Position numbers and translations under genes: made by a program
The notes under the pieces: model-generated
Told to the model about the DNA's origin: nothing
The model's input: only the letters and a program-made list of their open reading frames with translations
Databases searched by the model: none
Shown here: positions 1 to 6,645 of the stretch, piece after piece
Layout: every line of letters starts with the position of its first letter
How positions within the stretch are numbered: position 1 is the first letter of the stretch
Origin: Acholeplasma oculi
GTDB taxonomy: Bacteria; Bacillota_I; Bacilli_A; Acholeplasmatales; Acholeplasmataceae
Direction of reading: 5' to 3'
Assembly (NCBI RefSeq): GCF_900166985.1
Contig: NZ_FUZK01000001.1
Location: forward strand, 310,001-374,000
Length of the DNA stretch: 64,000 nucleotides

Positions 1-509
1 TCAGTTTCTTCAAAGTTATTATCTATATAAGAATCTGGGTCTAGCATGACATCAATGAGTTCATCAAGTATCTCTTGGTCAAAGTCAGAATCAATTGCTA
101 CTGCTCCGATGATAGCTTCAAACAAATCTTCCTTAACTGAATCTTCATTAATAACTCCTTGTTGTTCATCACCCTTGCCAACTTGCATAAATTCTACAAT
201 ATCTAGTTCATCCATCTTTTTGGCAAGCATAGATTTTTGGACAAGTTTCTTTTTCTGTTCTGTAAAGTCTTTTTCTGTTTTTGAAGAAACAAGTCCGTGG
301 TTTTGCTCTTCTGTGAATGAATATACTAAATTCATTAAAATACTATGAGATAGGACACCATCTCCAATAAACTCTAACACCTCATTATCTAAAGTTCCCG
401 GGTGTTCTTTTGCATACGACCTTCTCGTAAATGCTTGTTCTAATAATCTCTTGTTTTTGAATTCATAAGAAATTGCTGATTCAATCGTTTTAATGATATT
501 TTGTTTCAT
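1..509 (-). CDS. Divergent RNase III-domain protein (3' end outside window)
   Basis: The reading frame starts at the ATG at 509, eight bases after a GGAGG ribosome-binding site, and runs open for 169 codons to the window edge. The signature NEVLEFIGDGVL (about residues 42-53) matches the RNase III box, and EDLFEAIIGA (about residue 128) matches the second metal-binding box. All four acidic catalytic positions (E..D and D..E) are present. Known RNase III enzymes cut double-stranded RNA as dimers. The signature differs from the usual NERLEFLGDAVL, and the region between the boxes is unusually acidic, so I read this as an accessory paralogue and not the housekeeping rnc. Whether a dsRNA-binding domain follows cannot be seen. 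Confidence 0.8.
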   Translation of the reverse strand, partial: MKQNIIKTIESAISYEFKNKRLLEQAFTRRSYAKEHPGTLDNEVLEFIGDGVLSHSILMNLVYSFTEEQNHGLVSSKTEKDFTEQKKKLVQKSMLAKKMDELDIVEFMQVGKGDEQQGVINEDSVKEDLFEAIIGAVAIDSDFDQEILDELIDVMLDPDSYIDNNFEET

Positions 510-842
510 AAAATATCCTCCTTTCATTTTCGATTGGAGGATGTATTTTAATAGCCCAAAAAAGATTGGGACTATACTATTCATAAATTGCTTGATATGA
601 ATTTTAGGATTTACATAACCACCACGATAGTTAGATAAATCATTTTATTCATATGAATCAGTTATAAATACTACATCCACAAAATTATTTTACATTAATA
701 ACTACATTTTTACAAATCATTTGTTTTTTGTTAGTTAGTTTCTTAGGTTCAATCTAAAACTTGCTATGCACTTACTTCTCAATATGCTAATTATTGATTT
801 TACTTAAGATATAATAAACAAAATCTTGTCAATACATACTTC
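510..842. other. Intergenic stretch, no gene recognised
   Basis: This AT-rich stretch lies upstream of the RNase III-like gene. I found no supported coding frame, RNA gene or repeat. A short frame on the minus strand continues upstream from the RNase III start, but it has no start codon and matches nothing I recognise. A weak CCCAA/TTGGG hairpin near 560 could lie in the 5' leader. Confidence 0.4.
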
Positions 843-1046
843 TTATAGTAGATAATAATTTGTTGGAAAATAGTTATCTCTGATTTGATATTTTGTAACA
901 ACCTTTATTTCAAGTTCTTTGAGTTGTTCTTTGACTTCACCAAAATTGATGGCATCTTGAACGATTTTTAAGTCTTCTGAGTATCCCAAGTCGATGATTC
1001 AATCATCATTTGTGTGTGCGACTAGCACATAGATTTTTGTTGGCAT
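843..1046 (-). pseudogene. Small 67-codon gene interrupted by an in-frame TGA
   Basis: A good ribosome-binding site (AAGGAG) precedes an ATG at 1046, and the frame reads to a TAA at 843. Codon 16 (999-1001) is TGA, in the context NDD-stop-IIDLGYSED. After it, 51 further codons read as an ordinary charged, soluble protein with gene-like composition, ending PTNYYLL. A Trp codon (TGG) one base different would restore a 67-aa protein. No family is recognised. Other genes here use TGA as stop, so decay by a single G-to-A change is the simplest reading. UGA readthrough is the alternative. Confidence 0.45.
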
Positions 1047-1066
1047 TTTCTTCTCCTTTTTTGCTT

Positions 1067-1083
1067 TATATACTTTGTATATA
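1067..1083. promoter_or_regulatory. Perfect 7-bp inverted repeat upstream of the broken small gene
   Basis: TATATAC and GTATATA flank a 3-base centre, about 20 bases upstream of the start codon at 1046. The position suits an operator or a promoter -10 region. AT-rich palindromes occur by chance in this genome, so the assignment is tentative. Confidence 0.3.
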
Positions 1084-1294
1084 AGTCTTTAAACAAACAA
1101 TACCGCTAAAAGTTTTAAAGTCTACTAAATAGCGAAACTAATTGAAGATAATGTTAGAACAAACCAATTCTGCGATGGAACATACATAAAAAGCATTTGG
1201 AGTGCGAGGTAGAGGTAGGAATGAGCCTATTTTGGATGTCTGTTTACCACATGAGTTTCCGTTTCTATGACTTCAATTACCGCATCGTTACTGT

Positions 1295-1340
1295 GATTAT
1301 ACCGCCCACCTTAAAGTCCTATGGGTTGGCTCAGAGCATA
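1295..1340 (+). repeat. 46-bp repeat, copy A
   Basis: This copy matches 6101-6146 in the same orientation. Both read GATT-TACCGC, then 15 variable bases, then an identical 20-base block ATGGGTTGGCTCAGAGCATA. A third copy of the 20-base block, with one mismatch and in the opposite orientation, lies at 21924-21943. Copies A and B bracket the prophage-like module, so they may be ends or internal scars of a mobile element. A conserved structured RNA is a less likely alternative. Confidence 0.6.
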
Positions 1341-1400
1341 CAAATTAAAGAAATATTATAACTGCAGTATAGGGGGTGCAGTTTAGAATTTTTAAATGCA

Positions 1401-1425
1401 CAAAAAAAGACCCAATCAAGGGTCT
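1401..1425 (-). terminator. Intrinsic terminator
   Basis: On the minus strand AGACCC and GGGTCT form a 6-bp stem with a 6-base loop, followed directly by seven T residues. It lies downstream of the prophage-like operon and appears to act as a second, back-up terminator for it. Confidence 0.6.
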
Positions 1426-1462
1426 GAGGTCGTAAAGTTTTGAGTCGTTTTCAAATCCATTT

Positions 1463-1499
1463 TTCCAAAAAATTGCCCCACGTATTTTGGATGTGGGGC
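1463..1499 (-). terminator. Intrinsic terminator of the prophage-like operon
   Basis: On the minus strand GCCCCAC and GTGGGGC form a strong GC-rich 7-bp stem, followed by AATTTTTT. It lies about 90 bases after the stop codon of the 405-aa gene and is the first terminator that minus-strand transcripts of the module would meet. Confidence 0.65.
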
Positions 1500-1589
1500 G
1501 TTCGGTGTAGATTACATTAATGTTTTAATTATAGAGGGGGGAGTGCATTACTCTCAAATCGTTTTTTAATTGCTTAATAACATAGACAC

Positions 1590-2807
1590 TCACTCATTTG
1601 AAGCTTCTATTGCTGAAAATATGTAGGACATAAATTCTATTAAATCTTCATAGAACTGTATCATTTTATCTCTATCAATACTTTTTACTTCATTATTATT
1701 GATACCCTTATCTGTTGGATACCTATAAAAATCCCCGTGCCTATCTATATTACTAATATAGTGTATTACTTGTTCAACTTTATTAATTTCTTCAATATTC
1801 CAATGGAATTTTTTTGAATACATTGAAAATATCGGTTTTGAATATTTCCATATCTCTTTCAAATCGTGTGTACTCCAAAATATTTCAGGTAAATCTTTAT
1901 TGTTATCTGTTTTTAAGTCACTTTTTGCACTATTATTAAGTGTGTTCACAATCTCTTTAAGATAAATTTCTACCGAATGTCTAAAGCAAAATATTGTTGG
2001 AAACATTAACCACTCATCACTCTTACCTAAGTTCTTAGAAATAATTACGGCTGATTTCGAGAACCCCTCTATCTGTTTATATAGATCAACTGAATTAATC
2101 TGCCAAGTGTATAAGTGTCCTTCTCCTGTATTTGCCCTTATCAAATATTCACCATTCGGCGATTTTTCTTCTTTTGCTTCTCTTGTTATTTTAAATTCTT
2201 CTTCATCAAGCATTCTCTCTGAATAGCTAAAATCTAATAGCACTTCAAAAGCATACAGCGATACTTTAAACATGTCATCAAAATTTATAAACTGATTTTC
2301 TTTTCTAAATTTTTGGTCCATTGAATATCTTAATAATGATTCGTTTTCATCTTCAATAATTATGTTCTTCAAGTACATTGAAATCCAAGGATCCTCTACT
2401 GGTTTACTCTTAAGTTCAATATAGGCCTCTTGTAAGTTATGTTTAATTCTAGAAAATATGGGAGAGCATATATTCTTTTTATTCTCATTTTCTTTCAATA
2501 TCATACTTTTTAACAATAATTCTAAAGCATGTCTCATGCAATATAATAGTACCAGCGATAATCCATCTATGAGGCTGTTAGCCCATTGCTCATCGCATAT
2601 GAACCTATATACTTGACATGATGCTTGATGATAAGCCTTTGCCATCTCTTTGTAATTGAACTCAGGATCTGATTTCATAAGTTTAAATTTTTTATCTTCA
2701 TTTTGATAAGAAAAAATGTTTATTAACTTGCCGTCTTTGTAAAATTGATGAATCTTTTTAGAATCTAATCCTTCAGGATATAAGTCCGAATATTTTACTT
2801 TTATCAT
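1590..2807 (-). CDS. Protein of unknown function with two RHxxExxLK motifs
   Basis: The product is 405 aa. I chose the ATG at 2807 (MIKVKYSDLYPEG) because AAAGGTGAT lies just upstream. The frame is open 26 codons further, but that extension overlaps the HNH gene. No known domain is certain. Two similar helices stand out, RHALELLLKSMI in the first half and RHSVEIYLKEIV in the second, each an R-H-x-x-E-hydrophobic-x-L-K pattern, which suggests an internal duplication. Similar helices occur in HEPN-like hypothetical proteins, but the RNase-type R-x4-H motif is not evident. It is the last gene of the prophage-like operon, where accessory cargo genes are often found. Function unknown. Confidence 0.7.
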   Translation of the reverse strand: MIKVKYSDLYPEGLDSKKIHQFYKDGKLINIFSYQNEDKKFKLMKSDPEFNYKEMAKAYHQASCQVYRFICDEQWANSLIDGLSLVLLYCMRHALELLLKSMILKENENKKNICSPIFSRIKHNLQEAYIELKSKPVEDPWISMYLKNIIIEDENESLLRYSMDQKFRKENQFINFDDMFKVSLYAFEVLLDFSYSERMLDEEEFKITREAKEEKSPNGEYLIRANTGEGHLYTWQINSVDLYKQIEGFSKSAVIISKNLGKSDEWLMFPTIFCFRHSVEIYLKEIVNTLNNSAKSDLKTDNNKDLPEIFWSTHDLKEIWKYSKPIFSMYSKKFHWNIEEINKVEQVIHYISNIDRHGDFYRYPTDKGINNNEVKSIDRDKMIQFYEDLIEFMSYIFSAIEASNE

Positions 2808-2847
2808 TTTATCACCTTTTTTTATATTTATTTTAGCAAAAAAAATC

Positions 2848-3120
2848 CTATTTCTCAATAAGGTCTCCATTTCCATCGTATTCATATTTTTCTTTTAAAC
2901 CATGTGTCTCTTTATTATGACATCTTCTACATATGCATTCTAAGTTATCTAAATCAAGTGACACATTAAAGTCATTTACATTTTGTTCAGTTAAAGTAAT
3001 TCTATGATGGACATCTTCTGCAACACCACCACATCTAGCACATCTATAGTTTTCTTGTTGCATCTTATATTTACGTTGCTTTTGCCATATGGATGAGTTA
3101 TAGAATTCTCGGATTGTCAT
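2848..3120 (-). CDS. HNH endonuclease, phage type
   Basis: This 90-aa protein has the zinc-binding pattern CARC (about residues 27-30) and CRRCH (about residues 65-69) around the ββα-metal core, with DVHHRI supplying catalytic histidines and NLECICRRCHNKETH completing the HNH fold. Small HNH nucleases of this size sit beside terminase genes in many Firmicute phages and take part in DNA packaging or cleavage. The gene overlaps the upstream metK by 23 bases and shows only a weak ribosome-binding site, so translation is probably coupled. No large terminase follows, which supports a decayed or rearranged prophage. Confidence 0.85.
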   Translation of the reverse strand: MTIREFYNSSIWQKQRKYKMQQENYRCARCGGVAEDVHHRITLTEQNVNDFNVSLDLDNLECICRRCHNKETHGLKEKYEYDGNGDLIEK

Positions 3121-4213
3121 ACGCCAAATGCCTTAATGAATCTACCTTATCTAATCTTTCCCAAGGCAGTTTATTTGTAATTACGCCAACATGTCCATAT
3201 GACGATAGTTCATAATAATTATTTGCTCCTATTTCATTAGTTATTGATTTTGGTTCAAAGTTAAAGACTTGATGAATAATTTTCAATAGTTTTTCTTCAG
3301 TAATTGAACTGGTACCAAATGTATTAATTGATACACTTACTGGTTCTTTGATACCTATTGCGTATGCAACACCTATCTCACATTTTTTTGCAAGTCGAGC
3401 TGCAACAATATTCTTAGCAATATATCGTGCATAGTAACTTGCACTTCTATCTACTTTAGATAAATCTTTTCCACTCCATGCTCCACCACCATGAAGCGTA
3501 AGTCCACCATAACTATCGCATTGTAGTTTTCTACCTGTAAGACCTGAATCTGCATATGACCCACCTTTAACGAATTCGCCAGTTGGATTAATTAATACTT
3601 TCGTATTACTAGTCATAAGTTCATTTGGAATGGTTTGCTTGATTAGAGTATGAATCATTGGTTCATATGTTTCTATTTTAATCTCTGGTCTTGTTTGAAC
3701 TGAAACTACAACAGCTGTGATTTCAACTGGTTTGTCATTGTCATACCTTACTGATATTTGACACTTGCCATCTTTACCAAAGACATCTGGTTCTTTAGTA
3801 TTCAGCTCATCAAGTTTAATAGCAAGTTTTCTTGATAATACAATTGGTAGTGGCATTAATTCTTCAGTATCACTTTCTGCATAACCATACATGATACCTT
3901 GGTCACCAGCACCACCCTTATCAACACCCAGTGCGATATCACTTGATTGAATACTTATCTTTTCTAAGATTTCAAACTCTTTGCTATCAAGTCCAATATC
4001 TTCTAGACATTGTCTAGCTAGTTCTTTATAGTCAAGTGCTGCATTTGTAGTAATTTCTCCAGCAATGAGTAGCAGTTCATCTTTGATTAAACACTCAATG
4101 CCTGCTCTTGTATCTTTATCTTGTTTGATTAGTTCAGTTAAGATGTAGTCTGCTACTTGATCACATATCTTATCAGGATGTCCTCTTAAAACTGATTCAC
4201 TTGTTTTTATCAT
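3098..4213 (-). CDS. metK: S-adenosylmethionine synthetase, phage-associated form
   Basis: The 371-aa protein makes S-adenosylmethionine from ATP and methionine. Family signatures are GHPDKICDQ near residue 11, the GAGDQGIMYGYA loop near residue 101 and a GGAWSGKD-KVDRSASY segment near residue 230. It is somewhat shorter than typical housekeeping MetK (about 390 aa). The start follows AAGGAG, and the ATGA overlap with the upstream methyltransferase gene implies translational coupling. Pairing a SAM synthetase with a DNA methyltransferase in a phage-type operon suggests it supplies methyl donor for modifying phage DNA. Whether the host has another metK cannot be told from this window. Confidence 0.93.
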   Translation of the reverse strand: MIKTSESVLRGHPDKICDQVADYILTELIKQDKDTRAGIECLIKDELLLIAGEITTNAALDYKELARQCLEDIGLDSKEFEILEKISIQSSDIALGVDKGGAGDQGIMYGYAESDTEELMPLPIVLSRKLAIKLDELNTKEPDVFGKDGKCQISVRYDNDKPVEITAVVVSVQTRPEIKIETYEPMIHTLIKQTIPNELMTSNTKVLINPTGEFVKGGSYADSGLTGRKLQCDSYGGLTLHGGGAWSGKDLSKVDRSASYYARYIAKNIVAARLAKKCEIGVAYAIGIKEPVSVSINTFGTSSITEEKLLKIIHQVFNFEPKSITNEIGANNYYELSSYGHVGVITNKLPWERLDKVDSLRHLAYDNPRIL

Positions 4214-5535
4214 ACTTGTTCTCCTTGATTAAAGAATTCTATATTTGATAACGGATTTTTATTGCCATTTCTTATTAAGTAACAGTTATCTGTACTACCT
4301 TTTAAGTTAATGTATCTTTTAACGATTACATCTACATAGTTTTCATCAAGTTCATTTAGGTATGCATTTCTCTTTAATTCATCACATGCAATTAGAGTAG
4401 AGCCACTCCCACCAAACGGATCTAAGACTTTATCATTTGGTTTAGATGAGTTCTTAAGCATATCTGCAAGTAAAGATATTGGTTTCATGGTTGGATGTAA
4501 GTCATTCTTGGTTGGCTTATCATGGTTTAAGACACTATTCTTAAGCGAATAGATATCTTCTAATCTTTGCACTAACTCATCTTTTTTCATTGATTTGAAA
4601 TCAAGGCTTGGTGCATCAATTACAGTTGTTAAGGTTCTATCATCTGTAAAGTAATGACCTTTACCTTCTTTCCACCCATAATAGATACATTCATGTCGCC
4701 ACTGGTAATCTTGTCTCCCAAGGACTAATGTATTCTTATTCCAGATAAGTTGTTGTCTTGGTTTTAGATTGTTAAGCTGTAATGCTTTATCAAACTCAAC
4801 GAGTGATGATGAACCATGACAGACATAGTATGAGCCACCTGGTTTCATAACTTCTCTCATGTTTTTGAATACTTTAACTAAAAATTCTAAGAAGTCTTCA
4901 GAGGACATATTATCGTTCTTAATTCTTCTGTTATCAAATTGTTGATTACCATCGCCTTTAGCACCAACATCGACATTGTATGGTGGATCTGTTAATACTA
5001 AATCTATTTGATTACCATCAACTAATCTTTTAATATCTTCTTCTTTGGTAGAATCACCACATTGCAATCTATGGTTGCCTAATATGTATATGTCACCAAT
5101 TTGTGAGAACGGTATTTCTGTGAGATGTTCATTTGGGTCAAAGTCATCTTCATAAACTTCTTCTACGTAATCATTTGTTTCAAAGCCAAAAAGGGACATA
5201 TCAAGCCCATCAATATTTTCTAGTTCTAACTTTAACTTTTCAATATCCCATGTAGCAATCTCACCAACCTTATTATCTGCAAGTCTAAATGCTTTAACTT
5301 GATCAGGTGTTAAGTCACTTGCGATAATACATGGTACTTCAGTAAGTTTAAGTAAGATAGCTGCTTTTAATCTTGTATGTCCAGCAATGATTACATTTTC
5401 GTTATCTATAATAATTGGTACTTTAAAACCAAATTCCTTAATTGAATTAGCAACTGCTTCTACAGCTTGAGCATTATCTCTAGGATTGTTTTCATATTCT
5501 TTGAGTTCACTTACTCTTTTGTTTATTATTTGCAT
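4210..5535 (-). CDS. ParB-like domain fused to DNA N6-adenine/N4-cytosine methyltransferase
   Basis: The first ~110 residues form a ParB/Srx-like domain (ENNPRDN and IIAGHTRLKAA). From about residue 150 a β-class methyltransferase follows, with the catalytic motif TDPPYNV before the SAM-binding motif DPFGGSGST near residue 380. I start at the ATG at 5535, six bases after AGGAG; the frame is open one codon upstream from a TTG. Such fusions are common in phages and protect phage DNA or methylate it as solitary enzymes. No cognate nuclease is beside it. It overlaps the gene before it by about 30 bases and metK after it by 4, so the three appear to be translated as one operon. Confidence 0.9.
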   Translation of the reverse strand: MQIINKRVSELKEYENNPRDNAQAVEAVANSIKEFGFKVPIIIDNENVIIAGHTRLKAAILLKLTEVPCIIASDLTPDQVKAFRLADNKVGEIATWDIEKLKLELENIDGLDMSLFGFETNDYVEEVYEDDFDPNEHLTEIPFSQIGDIYILGNHRLQCGDSTKEEDIKRLVDGNQIDLVLTDPPYNVDVGAKGDGNQQFDNRRIKNDNMSSEDFLEFLVKVFKNMREVMKPGGSYYVCHGSSSLVEFDKALQLNNLKPRQQLIWNKNTLVLGRQDYQWRHECIYYGWKEGKGHYFTDDRTLTTVIDAPSLDFKSMKKDELVQRLEDIYSLKNSVLNHDKPTKNDLHPTMKPISLLADMLKNSSKPNDKVLDPFGGSGSTLIACDELKRNAYLNELDENYVDVIVKRYINLKGSTDNCYLIRNGNKNPLSNIEFFNQGEQV

Positions 5536-6016
5536 CAATTTCTCCTATTTCTAAACGTTCCCAGTCGTTTTCATTTTTCTTATCGATCACTTTTTGTTCA
5601 GATAGTTCCAGTTCATATTTCTTTTCACTATATTCTTTGCCGAAGTTCACGATAAGTAAGTATCTGGCAACACTCATATCGCCAATGATTGTCCTAGTTT
5701 GTTTAATAATTTTCTTTTTGGTACCAGTTGGGGTTTGTTCAATGATTTGGTCTTCATTGGTAATGGTAAAACCCATTGCACGTTCAAACATTTTTTCTAG
5801 TAATGACTTCTTAAGTAAGTTTCTACCATCTTCGTATGCTTTATCTATGTCTTTATATTTTTTTCTAAGTGCATACAACGAGTTTTCAGCCATACCAAGT
5901 TCAGAAGCAATCACACCCATACCACATGAACGACCAGCTAGTTCTTTAATAAGTTTTAATTTGGATTCCAAGGTACCATCAGTTTTCCATTTTTGATAAT
6001 TGTCCTTTCTCATCAT
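5507..6016 (-). CDS. Phage HTH protein resembling a small terminase subunit
   Basis: The 169-aa product has a helix-turn-helix near residues 30-55 (IASELGMAENSLYALRKKY), followed by the pattern LLEKMFERAMGFTITNEDQI and a Lys-rich stretch. Phage proteins with this layout are annotated as small terminase subunits or transposase-like HTH proteins and bind DNA for packaging. GAGG lies four and seven bases before the two adjacent ATG codons at the start. It is the first gene of the minus-strand module. The match to the small terminase family is by pattern recognition only. Confidence 0.65.
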   Translation of the reverse strand: MMRKDNYQKWKTDGTLESKLKLIKELAGRSCGMGVIASELGMAENSLYALRKKYKDIDKAYEDGRNLLKKSLLEKMFERAMGFTITNEDQIIEQTPTGTKKKIIKQTRTIIGDMSVARYLLIVNFGKEYSEKKYELELSEQKVIDKKNENDWERLEIGEIDANNKQKSK

Positions 6017-6100
6017 CAGTCCTCGTTTCTAAAGACTATAGAGGAACTACGACTATTTCTCGCACTGCTTATCGCAGTAGGTTCATTACCAGCTCACATG

Positions 6101-6146
6101 GATTTTACCGCATTATATCTTTTTTAATGGGTTGGCTCAGAGCATA
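6101..6146 (+). repeat. 46-bp repeat, copy B
   Basis: This is the second copy of the repeat at 1295-1340, same orientation and same length, with the 20-base block at 6127-6146 identical. It lies between the first gene of the prophage-like module and the divergent gene at 6263. Together the copies bracket about 4.8 kb. Confidence 0.6.
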
Positions 6147-6262
6147 AAAAAAGAACCAATCTTAAGATCAGTTTTATCTTCTTACCAATTAAAGATTATG
6201 AAAGACTTGCATAATCAAAGTTATTAAGTTTAAATACAAACAAGCCCAGGAGGAACTTATAA

Positions 6263-6508
6263 ATGAATGAATTTTATCCAGACTTTAAACTTATGAAAAA
6301 CTACCATAACCGACACCTATCAAAAAGAGCTTTTATTGAAAGTGGTACTACTTATGGTAGATGGAATGAAACTTTATATCAAGTTAAATTTTATGAAGAC
6401 GCTGTATTGACTGATTCATTTGTAGTAAATGAAAAAGCACTAGCGATTGCTAATGCTCGTGAATTTGTAAAACGTAAAACTGCTTATCGAATATGTTCGT
6501 TATCTTAA
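6263..6508 (+). CDS. Small hypothetical protein (81 aa)
   Basis: The gene is short but well supported: an AGGAGG ribosome-binding site lies ten bases before the ATG. The product is basic and aromatic-rich (FYPDFKLMKNYHNRH near the N-terminus), without membrane segments or a motif I recognise. It is divergent from the prophage-like module and separated from it by repeat copy B. The upstream sequence shares ATGAAAGACTTG with the region before the serine recombinases at 22 kb, which also follows a copy of the 20-base block. The two genes may therefore belong to the same kind of element. Confidence 0.6.
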   Translation: MNEFYPDFKLMKNYHNRHLSKRAFIESGTTYGRWNETLYQVKFYEDAVLTDSFVVNEKALAIANAREFVKRKTAYRICSLS

Positions 6509-6645
6509 CATTATCAATCAATTTTGGGTGATTTTTCAATTGCATAAATATATTACACTATGGTTTCTCATTACTAGGATATATATCAAATCTTTATTTT
6601 GATGTCAGCAATGCTTAATAATACACTTTAAAATACATCTACACT

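Noticed and set aside
46-348. Plus-strand reading frame of 100 codons, Ser-rich
   Set aside because: It is antisense to the RNase III-domain gene, which has conserved motifs and a ribosome-binding site; Ser-rich composition is typical of antisense frames here.
843-1046. UGA read as Trp throughout (Mycoplasma code)
   Set aside because: Conserved Trp residues are encoded by TGG and well-conserved genes such as hsdR and dapH end in TGA at the expected C-terminus.
1321-1340. 20-base block as a copy of the tmRNA 3' end
   Set aside because: Only ATGGGTT and a few later bases match the tmRNA T-arm; the rest differs, so it does not qualify as an att repeat of ssrA.
510-1400. Large ornate phage RNA (GOLLD or ROOL type)
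   Set aside because: The non-coding length and phage context would allow it, but I see no recognisable conserved structure.
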